Of a stretch of 64,000 bases of DNA, positions 44,152 to 53,204 are shown piece by piece. Each line of letters begins with the position of its first letter. Position 1 is the stretch's first letter. A program made the position numbers and the translations under genes. Source of the DNA: Stanieria cyanosphaera PCC 7437 (GTDB lineage: Bacteria > Cyanobacteriota > Cyanobacteriia > Cyanobacteriales > Xenococcaceae); contig NC_019748.1 of assembly GCF_000317575.1 (NCBI RefSeq), forward strand, positions 2,748,501 to 2,812,500, in the 5' to 3' direction. The notes under the pieces are model-generated. The model was not told the DNA's origin. It saw nothing but the letters and a program-made list of their open reading frames with translations, and ran no database searches.

Positions 44152-45219
44152 CTATTTTTGTTTTGGTAATCTTGGTAATTGGGAACTAATTGGTCCTAAA
44201 ATTTGGTTTAATTCCCGTAACTGTTCTGGTGTTCCCATACAGATTAAAGCATCCCTTTCTAAAATTAAAGTATCTCCTGTCGGCCCGGCAATTAAATTGC
44301 CATCAAAACGACGAATAGCTAAGACTAAAGCTCCAGATTGGGAACGTAATCTAGCATCTTTCAAACTTTTGCCAACATAAGGACAAATTTGGGCATCAAT
44401 CAAAAATTCTTCCAGATAATAAGAACGATTTGCTCCAGTGATAATTCCATCCACAAAATCCATTACTTGAGGACGTAAAGCAGCAGCAGCGAGTCTTCTT
44501 CCTCCAGTAATATAAGGAGATACTACCGCATCGGCCCCAGCGCGTTGTAATTTTTGGACTGCTTCTTCTGTGCTAGCTCTAGCGATCGCTCTTAGGTAGG
44601 GATTCAGAGTTTTGGCTGATAAGACTGTATAAAGATTTTCTGCGTCTGAAGGCAAAGCAGCTACTAAACAAACAGCTTTTTCAATTCTTGCCTTAGAGAG
44701 AGACTCATCTAGAGTCGCGTCACCTTGTACAACAATATGGCCTAATTCTTGAGCTAATTCTATCTGTTCTGAGCGGGAATCAATCACTACAAACATAATT
44801 CCTTCAGCAGCAAACTCACGGGCAATTTGTGACCCCATTCTGCCAAATCCGCAGACAATATAATGTTGTTCTAAAGTTTCAAGCAAGCGTCTCTCCTGTC
44901 TTAGTCTAATTCCTTCTTGAAAATAGCCTTGAATTAAGGCTTCGGTAAAACGGTTTACTATATAACCAATGGTAATTAAACCCATTAAAATTAAACAAAT
45001 AGTAAAAATTCGTGACCGCGGTTCTAAGGGATGAATTTCTCCAAAACCTACGGTAGAAAGCGTGATAATGGTCATATAGGCTGAATCGAGCCAAGACCAT
45101 TCTTCAACTAACCAATACCAACAAGAGCCAATGATCACTGTTGCAGCTAAAACTACCGCACCAGCGATTAACTCTTTGCGCAAGCGTCCATATTTTTGCT
45201 CGAAGGAAAAGTTACGCAT
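44152..45219 (-). CDS. potassium channel with RCK (TrkA-N/TrkA-C) domains
   Basis: A 355-residue ion channel subunit. Two membrane helices flank the pore: VVLAATVIIGSCWYWLV and FTICLILMGLITIGYIV, with the selectivity filter LSTVGFGEIHPLEP (TVGFG) between them. The cytoplasmic RCK domain starts HYIVCGFGRMGSQIAREFA and has the NAD-binding VVIDSR...GDATLDESLSKA. A TrkA-C domain follows near residues 265-345. It is of the MthK/Kch type and likely conducts K+ under ligand control. The ATG start is consistent with the first helix. It is divergent from argD. Confidence 0.92.
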   Translation of the reverse strand: MRNFSFEQKYGRLRKELIAGAVVLAATVIIGSCWYWLVEEWSWLDSAYMTIITLSTVGFGEIHPLEPRSRIFTICLILMGLITIGYIVNRFTEALIQGYFQEGIRLRQERRLLETLEQHYIVCGFGRMGSQIAREFAAEGIMFVVIDSRSEQIELAQELGHIVVQGDATLDESLSKARIEKAVCLVAALPSDAENLYTVLSAKTLNPYLRAIARASTEEAVQKLQRAGADAVVSPYITGGRRLAAAALRPQVMDFVDGIITGANRSYYLEEFLIDAQICPYVGKSLKDARLRSQSGALVLAIRRFDGNLIAGPTGDTLILERDALICMGTPEQLRELNQILGPISSQLPRLPKQK

Positions 45220-45433
45220 ATAAATTATCTTGGCAAGCTGAATTTAGTATTCTGTCAAACTTTTTTGTAGTAACAAAAAATGGCTAAATAAGTTATTTAA
45301 ACTAAACTAATAAATTTGGTTGAAAGTTAAAACTCTGAGCAAAATGATTGTAATTGCCAAGGCGTCTTGCTAAGAGCGAGAACAACATTAATATTTTTTT
45401 TCATCACTATTAACTTTTATCTAGGAGTAATTT

Positions 45434-46690
45434 GTGAGTCAATTAACTGTATTAGAGCATTCTTCTTTGTCCTCTTTCGAGCCAAATACTTTTGACAACA
45501 GCGTAATGAACACCTACGGGCGTTTTCCTATCGCTATTGAGAAAGGAGAAGGTTGTCGTCTGTGGGATACAGAAGGCAAAGAATATCTCGATTTTGTGGC
45601 AGGAATAGCTACCTGTACTTTAGGTCATGCTCATCCTGCTTTGATCGAAACAGTTACGCAACAAATTAAAAAACTTCATCACGTCTCTAATCTTTATTAC
45701 ATACCAGAACAAGGACAATTAGCTCAATGGTTGGTCGAGCATTCTTGTGCAGATAAAGTCTTTTTCTGTAATTCTGGGGCAGAAGCTAATGAAGCTGCTA
45801 TTAAATTAGTCCGCAAATATGCTCATACTGTGTTGGACTTTCTCGAACAACCTGTTATTTTAACTGCTAAATCTAGCTTTCACGGACGAACTTTAGCTAC
45901 AGTGACAGCGACAGGACAACCTAAATATCAAAAAGATTTTGAACCCTTAGTTGATGGTTTTGCCTACGTTCCTTATAACGATATCAGAGCTATCGAAAAT
46001 GCGATCGCGGATATTGATGAAGGTAATCGTCGAGTTGCTGCAATTATGCTTGAACCTCTTCAAGGAGAAGGCGGAGTACGTCCTGGAGAGTTAGAATATT
46101 TTCTGCGTTTGCGGAAAATTTGTGATGAAAACAATATTCTCTTGGTCTTTGATGAAGTACAAGTTGGAGTCGGACGTAGTGGTAAATTATGGGGATATGA
46201 AAATTTAGGTGTAGAACCAGATATTTTTACCAGTGCCAAAGGTTTGGCTGGTGGAATTCCCATTGGTGCGATGTTGTGTAAAGATTTTTGCGCTGTTTTT
46301 GAACCTGGTAACCACGCTAGTACTTTTGGAGGTAATCCCTTTGCCTGTGCAGCAGCTTTAAGCGTCTTACAAACAATTGAAAGAGATAATATTTTACAAA
46401 ATGTTCAAGCTAGAGGCGAACAATTACGAGTTAGACTTAGAGCGATCGCTAATCAAGATCCTCATTTATTTACTGAAGTCCGAGGCTGGGGTTTAATCAA
46501 TGGAATGGAATTGCAGTCGGAGATTGAACTGACTTCCGTAGAAATAGTTAAAGCAGCAATGCAAGCAGGCTTATTACTAGCCCCGGCTGGACCTAAAGTA
46601 CTTCGTTTTGTTCCTCCTTTAATCGTTTCTGAGGCGGAAATAGATGAGGCTACTGCTATTTTAGAACAAGTAATTGCTGGTTTAAATTGA
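45434..46690 (+). CDS. argD: acetylornithine aminotransferase
   Basis: A 418-residue class III PLP aminotransferase of arginine biosynthesis, converting N-acetylglutamate semialdehyde to acetylornithine. Landmarks are YGRFPIAIEKGEGCRLWD, FCNSGAEANEAAIKLVRKY, VFDEVQVGVGRSGKLWGYE and the PLP Lys in TSAKGLAGGIPIGAM. The start is GTG with AGGAG upstream. The 152-bp direct repeat begins nine bases after the stop. Residues and length are normal. Confidence 0.95.
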   Translation: MSQLTVLEHSSLSSFEPNTFDNSVMNTYGRFPIAIEKGEGCRLWDTEGKEYLDFVAGIATCTLGHAHPALIETVTQQIKKLHHVSNLYYIPEQGQLAQWLVEHSCADKVFFCNSGAEANEAAIKLVRKYAHTVLDFLEQPVILTAKSSFHGRTLATVTATGQPKYQKDFEPLVDGFAYVPYNDIRAIENAIADIDEGNRRVAAIMLEPLQGEGGVRPGELEYFLRLRKICDENNILLVFDEVQVGVGRSGKLWGYENLGVEPDIFTSAKGLAGGIPIGAMLCKDFCAVFEPGNHASTFGGNPFACAAALSVLQTIERDNILQNVQARGEQLRVRLRAIANQDPHLFTEVRGWGLINGMELQSEIELTSVEIVKAAMQAGLLLAPAGPKVLRFVPPLIVSEAEIDEATAILEQVIAGLN

Positions 46691-46698
46691 GGTTGAAT

Positions 46699-46850
46699 CT
46701 GTGAAGGACAATTTTTAAACTGCAACATGATCACTTTTCCTTTGTATCTAACGAGGTGAGAATGTTTGCAATACGAGGTGAGAAGTAATCACAGGTCTGC
46801 TTTTGGGGTCGAAACAAGGACAGACTCCCGAAAGCTACCTCAATAATTTT
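46699..46850 (+). repeat. 152-bp direct repeat, copy A (possible small RNA / att-like)
   Basis: This block is identical to 54591-54742 except at two positions. It contains a 12-bp direct repeat ACGAGGTGAGAA at 46751 and 46773 (22-bp period). It also contains a nine-codon ORF (46762-46788, MFAIRGEK) preceded by GAGGTGAG, a short stem GTCTG / CAGAC around GGGGTCGAAACAAGGA, and a terminal ACCTCAATAATTTT. One of the two differences is a synonymous third-base change in the tiny ORF. The rest of the spacer to 47194 holds only AT-rich sequence and two 23-bp-period repeats near 47112-47157. Confidence 0.9.
46762..46788 (+). other. candidate micro-ORF MFAIRGEK in repeat copy A
   Basis: Eight codons plus stop, with the SD-like GAGGTGAG four to five bases upstream. 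The same ORF with one silent change is at 54654-54680. It could be a leader peptide, a microprotein or chance. Confidence 0.3.
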
Positions 46851-47194
46851 GAGATAGTATTCGATCTTGAGCAATAATATTAAGTCCGTTTAATTAACTT
46901 TTTACTTTGTCCTCATTAAAGTGTAATATCAAGTACGAATAATTGGTTGAAATAAAAAAGCCTGGTTGCATTTGCTAATTACTAATTACTTGTTATAGCG
47001 TTTCTCGAATCCACGAGGTACACTTAACACCTGCCTCCTGCCTTAAATCCAAATACTTTGTACCTCACCAGTATGAGAACTGCTATATCTGACCTCAACT
47101 TTAATATAATTATTCAACCGAACTTGATATAACCATTCAACAGGACTTCATATAACGCGATCGCGACGTAAGGATTAAGTAAAAACAATCAAAA

Positions 47195-50100
47195 TCAAAT
47201 TACCACCAGATCATCATGAGTCAGACTCAAACCAGAACTGAGTGTAGCTAGATTAACTTGTCTATTACTACCAGTACCATCAACATCAAACCACAGTAAA
47301 CCATTACTAGTATCGTAGCCAAAGCGATCGCTACTAGACAACGCAGTTGAACCAATCACAAACTCGTTACTACCAATTGAACTACCAGCAATTAATCCAC
47401 CACCAAAACTAGCAGCTACCTCAATCGTATCATCAGCCACTACAAAATCCACAATTGTGTCGCTACGCTCATTAGTAGCTAACAATCGAAAACGATCTGC
47501 ACCATTGCCACCACTAAGACGATCATTGCCGACTCCACCAATTAACAGATCATCTCCATTATTGCCATTGAGGGTATCATTCCCTGCACCACCAGAAAGA
47601 ATGTTATCACTAACATTACCAGTCAGATTGTTATTGAAGTTGTTTCCCGTACCATCTATAACAGCATTACTAGTTAAAGTTAAATTTTCTAGATTGTCTC
47701 CCAATGTATAAGTAATAGTAGTATGAACTGAATCTGTACCTTCTCCTGAATTCTCGCTGATGGTATCGCCGAGACTATCAACTTGATAAAGATCATTACC
47801 CATCCCACCAAGCATACTATCATCACCTAGATCACCATTAAGGCGATCGCTACCACCGTTACCAATTAGTGTATCTAACCCATCTGCACCAGCAAGAAGA
47901 TTATTGGCGTTATTACCAGTAAGGAGATTATTAAGATTGTTACCTGTAGCGTCAATGAGATTATTACCAGTTAAAGTGAGGTTTTCTAGATGATTGCTTA
48001 AAGTGTAGGTTGTAGTGGAATTAACGGTATCTGTTCCTTGATTCAAGGTTTCACTAATCAGATCGAGACTACTATTGACTAGATAAGTGTCGTTACCACG
48101 CTCGCCAATCATGGTATCATCACCGATATTACCATTGAGAGTATCGTTGCCATCACCACCAGCAAGAAGATTATTGGCGTTATTACCAGTAATCAGATTA
48201 TTAAGATTGTTACCTGTAGCATTAATGAGATTAGTACCAGTTAAAATCAGGTTTTCCAGATTTTCTGCTAGAGTCCAACTGATAGAAGTTCGGACAGTAT
48301 CAGAGCCAGCATTGGTGTCTTCGATGGTAGTGTCGCTGATGTGATCGATGAAATAGTCATCATGTCCGACTCCTCCAATTAAAGTATCAATGCCAGTAAC
48401 TCCGTTAAGGATATCGTTGCCTGCTTTGCCTTCTAGTCGATCATTGCCGACTCCACCAATTAAAGTATCATTACCAATACCACCAATCAAAGTATCATTA
48501 CCACTTGTACCGTTTAATTTTAAATTAATGGTAACTGTAGTGGTAGCAGTGGGAGAGAGGTTGTTGAAACTAACGCCATCATCAACTACAAAGGTAATTT
48601 GACGAGGAGTGGGATTGGGATTGGTTTTTTGGTTAGTATAAGTGATGCTTTGGAGGACTTGTTGATAGTTGGCAAGGGTATCTGTACCAGTAAGAGTAAG
48701 AGTGCTAGTAGCGGAATCGTAGGTAGTGGTAATGTTGCCTGTGGGGGTAGCGGTAAGGAATTCAGAATTACCATCAAGAGGATTTTGAATGGTAATGGTC
48801 GCACCTTGGAGGTTGGGAGAGTCGGAATCGGTGAGATTGAGGGGGTTTTGAGTTAAAGCGATCGCGTTTTGGGGTTGAGTGAGGCTGGTGTTGAAGTCTA
48901 TACCAGGGGTATTGGGATTGAGATCGAGGATGGGGGCGTTGTTGATGGGAATGTTGAGGGTGAGTTGTTCTCCTGCTGCGAGGAAACCTTCTGCTTCGAT
49001 AGCTGCTGGTCCGTTCTCGGTTTCGAGGGCGACTGAGACATAGTAGTCTTCACCTAAACCAGTGAGTTGCAGTTGAAATGGTCCTTCGACTTTATCGGGA
49101 ATAAAACCGATACCATCTGTTTCACCTAACCAAACACTATTGGGAATTTCCGTAATTGCACCTGTTGCTGTAGTGTATCCTAGTCTACGTCCTTGACCAT
49201 CGACTATAAATCCTTCTACGGGATCAAGGATAATAGTAGAAATTAGGGGTGTTAAATCTCCTGATAAGCCAGAAAGATTGGTTATCGATGTATGAAGGTT
49301 CGTAGAAATTAGCTCATCTTCTAACCTAACACCAAGTATTTCTAAAATACGTTTTTGAATATCTGGATCAAACGTCAAAGATGTGTGGATTACTGAAGGA
49401 AAATTGATTAGATTAATGTTTGCTTTGGGATATTCTTCAAATGTTCCTATGGCAGATAGCCTAGGAATAGCTTGATCTCCTTGCGTATCGACAAGTTTTT
49501 CCTTTAATTCATACCAAATTTCTCCTTCCCTTGGAGAACGAGGTAATAATTTATTATTAAAGGGCAATATAGTAGGCTTGGGTAATACATTAATACCATT
49601 AGTATTAACTAGATATTCTGGTCCAATTTTTTGTATGACACCATCTGGTGTTGGTGTACCAGTAGCATAGATAGCAATCATTTGCTGGATCAAATTAGCA
49701 AAGCCATTAGGATCTCGGCTTGGTATAGAATCAAAACCATTATTCAAATCCAAAAGAAATGTATTTTCCGTAGTAGAGTCTATTTCTTTAGAAGTTTTTA
49801 ATTGATCCGATGAATCATCAATAAATGGATATGTTGCCAACAAAGCTTTTAAATTAGGAACATACTCTTCAATAAAACCGAGTGGACCAAGTGCAGTTGC
49901 TTCTTCTTGAGTGATTGCTCCTTCGGCATCAGTATGTCCAGTCAATTTAATTGTCGTACCTTGATTCACATTTCGGAAGGCGATTCTAAGAATTTGTCCC
50001 AGCAATCTCATAACTGGATCATAACTAAAGTTATTTTGAAGAGCTTGCCATGGAATTGCAGAACCACGATAGGGAACTCCTAAAGAAATAAAGTTGTTAA

Positions 50101-51880
50101 CCTTTGGTAAGTTTGCATCGAGTGTATTTCCATCATCATCTATAAATGTAAAGGATTTTCCGTAGGCATCTTCATTTTGAATATAAGTTCTTACAGGTAA
50201 TCCTCCAGCACTATGAGCAATAATGTCAACTGAATCTAAGCCAGGAATTAGATTAGAAGGTATCCCAGAAAATTGCCTTCTCCATCCTTTTACCGCCTCT
50301 TTTAACCAAAATGCAAATTGATCCACAGAATATTCATAAGTATTATCCGTAAGTTCTGCTACAGAACGATGAATTTTTCCATCAAGTACTTCATCAATTG
50401 GTCCTGGATTTAGTCGCCAATCATAAGTTGCTACAAACAGATTAATTCCTTCTACGTAACCAGATCGCTTGAGAGTTTCAATCAAATCATTATAAATACG
50501 ACCATATTGTTCAGGTTGTAAAGTATCAGGACTTACACCTCGATCAAGTATCCAATCTTTAAAATTACTGATAGGAAAAGAACCTCCGATACCAGGCACA
50601 ATTAAAACAGGTTTACGCACGGGATTAGCACGCACAACTGCCTCTTCAGAATTAGTGGTTTTGACCCAAAAAGCAATTTGACCAGAATCATTGATCGGAT
50701 CGTAAATATTAATATTTTGAATACTTCCCGTTAATTCAGGGGACACTCGATTAGCTTCTTGTCCTGCTTTGGCAACTAAACTCGAATTTACTGTGGTTTG
50801 AGTTGTTCCTTCTGTAGAAGAAATCTTGAATTGATTAGAAAATAAGCCAATTTTGCCAGAATCATTTAAAGCTAAAAAAGCAACATCTCCAAAACCACCA
50901 TTCGGTGTTTGCGTTTCACCTAATGTTTCCTTAAAAATAATCCCAATTTTTTCATTAGAGGCAAAACTAAATATATCTCCTTTATCCTCTCCAGTATCTA
51001 CTACTCCATTGCCGTTAGTATCTTCATGGTTTTCGCCAGGATCGAGAATGCCATTACCAGCTATACCAGCAATACGTTTAATCTCTCGACCTGTATCGGT
51101 TTCAATACTGACAAAAATTCCTGCCCCTGGATTTAAACCCTGAGTAGTTGAATCTGCACCTGGATTTGTTAGGTTGCCATAAAAAACAATTGCTTTGCCA
51201 TCATCGCTAATCCCTGGTGATGTTCCAACAGAAGAAAAACCGTTAAAACTACTAGAAATTACCTCTGTAAGATTTAATTGATAATCGTAGAGTACAATTT
51301 TCTCTCCCAAGTCTTTAATAGCAACTGTTCCATTATCTGCAATAGCAGGGCGAGATGTGCCATTAGTTAAAATTATTTGGTTATAAGTTCTACCTCCAAA
51401 TCCTCCTCCTGCAAAAGTTTCTAAACCTACATTGGGAAATTGATTTTTGGGAGTAGCAGTAAAAACTACTTGGTCTGTTGAAGAATTGTTATTTAATTCG
51501 GGAAATGAAAAAATGTTCTCAAAATCAACAAAATCAGGTGGATATTTGCCAGTACCAAGAGTTTTGCTAAAAGAACCAGGATTGTTAACATCCCACAGGC
51601 GAATTGCAGAAAAACTACCGCTTAAGTCTACTGCGACTACTTCGTTGTCATTATTAATTTCAACTCCGGAACGAAAAGTACCGCTATAACTACTAGAAAG
51701 ATTGTTAAGAAGAAGTTCTCCATCTCCGACTAACAAATCTTCAGGAGAACCAAATTTACCAACAAAAGCTACTAAGCCCGAATCATTAATAGAAGGAGTA
51801 GTTTCAAAACCTGATAAACTACCTCCAGAAGCTACACTATTACCTGTTTTAGCAATAAGATCGAATAAATAATTAGACAT
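47195..51880 (-). CDS. giant secreted RTX protein with lipase-like domain
   Basis: A 1561-residue modular exoprotein. Residues 1-420 are beta-propeller-like repeats (SINDSGLVAFVGKFGSP, ISDDGKAIVFYGN and similar), including a Ca-binding-like patch (NGILDPGENHEDTNGNGVV). Residues about 425-860 form an alpha/beta-hydrolase of the LCAT/PGAP1 type, with VLIVPGIGGSFP, the Ser nucleophile in VDIIAHSAGGLPVRTYI and LISLGVPYRGS-like FISLGVPYRGSAIP. Residues about 1000-1120 are a cadherin-like domain. Residues 1125-1561 are RTX nonapeptides (NDTLIGGVGNDRLEG and relatives). There is no N-terminal signal; type I secretion through a C-terminal signal is expected. It is the main gene inside the direct-repeat-bounded segment. 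Substrate is unknown. Confidence 0.85.
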   Translation of the reverse strand: MSNYLFDLIAKTGNSVASGGSLSGFETTPSINDSGLVAFVGKFGSPEDLLVGDGELLLNNLSSSYSGTFRSGVEINNDNEVVAVDLSGSFSAIRLWDVNNPGSFSKTLGTGKYPPDFVDFENIFSFPELNNNSSTDQVVFTATPKNQFPNVGLETFAGGGFGGRTYNQIILTNGTSRPAIADNGTVAIKDLGEKIVLYDYQLNLTEVISSSFNGFSSVGTSPGISDDGKAIVFYGNLTNPGADSTTQGLNPGAGIFVSIETDTGREIKRIAGIAGNGILDPGENHEDTNGNGVVDTGEDKGDIFSFASNEKIGIIFKETLGETQTPNGGFGDVAFLALNDSGKIGLFSNQFKISSTEGTTQTTVNSSLVAKAGQEANRVSPELTGSIQNINIYDPINDSGQIAFWVKTTNSEEAVVRANPVRKPVLIVPGIGGSFPISNFKDWILDRGVSPDTLQPEQYGRIYNDLIETLKRSGYVEGINLFVATYDWRLNPGPIDEVLDGKIHRSVAELTDNTYEYSVDQFAFWLKEAVKGWRRQFSGIPSNLIPGLDSVDIIAHSAGGLPVRTYIQNEDAYGKSFTFIDDDGNTLDANLPKVNNFISLGVPYRGSAIPWQALQNNFSYDPVMRLLGQILRIAFRNVNQGTTIKLTGHTDAEGAITQEEATALGPLGFIEEYVPNLKALLATYPFIDDSSDQLKTSKEIDSTTENTFLLDLNNGFDSIPSRDPNGFANLIQQMIAIYATGTPTPDGVIQKIGPEYLVNTNGINVLPKPTILPFNNKLLPRSPREGEIWYELKEKLVDTQGDQAIPRLSAIGTFEEYPKANINLINFPSVIHTSLTFDPDIQKRILEILGVRLEDELISTNLHTSITNLSGLSGDLTPLISTIILDPVEGFIVDGQGRRLGYTTATGAITEIPNSVWLGETDGIGFIPDKVEGPFQLQLTGLGEDYYVSVALETENGPAAIEAEGFLAAGEQLTLNIPINNAPILDLNPNTPGIDFNTSLTQPQNAIALTQNPLNLTDSDSPNLQGATITIQNPLDGNSEFLTATPTGNITTTYDSATSTLTLTGTDTLANYQQVLQSITYTNQKTNPNPTPRQITFVVDDGVSFNNLSPTATTTVTINLKLNGTSGNDTLIGGIGNDTLIGGVGNDRLEGKAGNDILNGVTGIDTLIGGVGHDDYFIDHISDTTIEDTNAGSDTVRTSISWTLAENLENLILTGTNLINATGNNLNNLITGNNANNLLAGGDGNDTLNGNIGDDTMIGERGNDTYLVNSSLDLISETLNQGTDTVNSTTTYTLSNHLENLTLTGNNLIDATGNNLNNLLTGNNANNLLAGADGLDTLIGNGGSDRLNGDLGDDSMLGGMGNDLYQVDSLGDTISENSGEGTDSVHTTITYTLGDNLENLTLTSNAVIDGTGNNFNNNLTGNVSDNILSGGAGNDTLNGNNGDDLLIGGVGNDRLSGGNGADRFRLLATNERSDTIVDFVVADDTIEVAASFGGGLIAGSSIGSNEFVIGSTALSSSDRFGYDTSNGLLWFDVDGTGSNRQVNLATLSSGLSLTHDDLVVI

Positions 51881-52145
51881 AATTTTCTCTTTTACAAAAA
51901 CATTATTTTGGCTAGGTTAAAATTTAATCAAACAACATAAAATTGAAATGAAGTATTTAGCTATACTCTAAAAAAAACAGCAAAAAAATATTTGACTTTT
52001 AAATCAATACAATTTAAAGACAAAAAAACCTTTGCTTAATTCAATCTTTAATTTGGTAAAAATACTTAGTTTTTGTTTGAATCATGTAATTTTAGAGTTT
52101 GAATTTTTTTGTGGATAGTTGTTTATTATTTAAATCGTATGGGAT

Positions 52146-52161
52146 TGTGAGCCACATCACA
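52146..52161 (+). promoter_or_regulatory. consensus CRP-type binding site
   Basis: TGTGAGCCACATCACA is an exact match to TGTGA-N6-TCACA, the site bound by E. coli CRP and by the cyanobacterial cAMP receptor SYCRP1. It lies in the 764-bp spacer between the RTX-lipase gene and the 52645 gene, about 35 bases before a possible -35 box. It could serve either direction. Confidence 0.6.
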
Positions 52162-52194
52162 GACAAAAACCATCTAAACTATCAACCTGTATCT

Positions 52195-52220
52195 TTGATA
52201 GCACTAGGGGGGGGGATAAT
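52195..52220 (+). promoter_or_regulatory. possible promoter with G9 spacer tract
   Basis: TTGATA (52195-52200) and GATAAT (52215-52220) are separated by 14 bases that include nine consecutive Gs (52207-52215). Spacing is short by about three bases for an optimal promoter. Change in G-tract length would alter it. The rest of the spacer from 51881 to 52644 is AT-rich, with no supported gene. Confidence 0.35.
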
Positions 52221-52644
52221 GTCAATAGTTATGATTAGCGTTTAAATAAAGTTAATTATTATGGCGATTATAAATTTATGAGGTTATATTTTGCTAGTTT
52301 AGTTATTGAAAAAATTGTTGGTTTATACTTAAGTAATTCCTTTATTTAATAATAACTAAAGTATCAAATAATTGAAATTAACGAGCTTTCATAATTATTT
52401 CTTGACCTTTCAAATCTAATTGGATAATATTTCGTTTTGTCACACTTAAATATATAACAATATTTTTGTCTTTTTTTAATTCTTGAATACTTTAGTTTTT
52501 TTAAGTCAATGTTTATTAAAAATACATATTTTTAATTATGAAAAAAATTTTTAAACCCTCTCCATACCTCCAAGTATTCTCGTCAATCTCAATATAAAAA
52601 TTAAATTATTAACAGCTTATTTACTTTTTATAAAAACAAAAAAA

Positions 52645-53064
52645 ATGATAAAATCCGTGGTAACTATTATATTAATATCAATTTTATTATCAGGAATAAT
52701 AGGATTGCTCTGGTCAATATTATGTCTAGTATGTGGCTACGATTTAGCCTCCTCTACTAAAATGTTTTATTTGTCATTTATTAGTGGTTTAGTTGGAGGA
52801 ATAACTGGTTTTATTATTGGTTCTTTAGTTGGAGCAATTAGATGGCAAAAAACACCTGGTACTCTTTTTCTCATAAATCAACCTCTTGTTGTTGTGTCGT
52901 GGATTTTAATTTTCTGGCTCGTCGGAATTATCGTAGGAGCTTTTATCGGAGGTTTGATTTTTTTTAATTTAAAGTTTGAAATATTTCTATATTTATTATT
53001 TGGAATTGTTTTTATTACTGGAATAGCCATTATTATTGCTAGTTATTTATTGGGATTGATTTAA
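52645..53064 (+). CDS. small polytopic membrane protein
   Basis: A 139-residue protein with four predicted membrane helices: VVTIILISILLSGIIGLLW, FISGLVGGITGFIIGSLVGA, VVSWILIFWLVGIIVGAFIG and LLFGIVFITGIAIIIASYLL. Helices 2 and 3 carry glycine-zipper-like GxxxG patterns, suggesting tight packing or oligomers. No family was recognised. It lies 140 bases upstream of the WD40 gene on the same strand. Function is unknown. Confidence 0.6.
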   Translation: MIKSVVTIILISILLSGIIGLLWSILCLVCGYDLASSTKMFYLSFISGLVGGITGFIIGSLVGAIRWQKTPGTLFLINQPLVVVSWILIFWLVGIIVGAFIGGLIFFNLKFEIFLYLLFGIVFITGIAIIIASYLLGLI

Positions 53065-53204
53065 TTTTTTATAATTTTTATTATTATTATCGTTAGACAT
53101 CTCCAAAATATAAATACAAGTAACGGATACAGCTAGAGTTTTTACGAATATAATCAAAACAATTAAATTCCATTCAGTAAAATCAACTATTACAGAATAA
53201 TAAA

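Noticed and set aside
47457-48856. Pro/Leu-rich open frames opposite the RTX repeats
   Set aside because: They mirror the GG-G-D nonapeptide codons of the RTX protein on the other strand and have no independent support.
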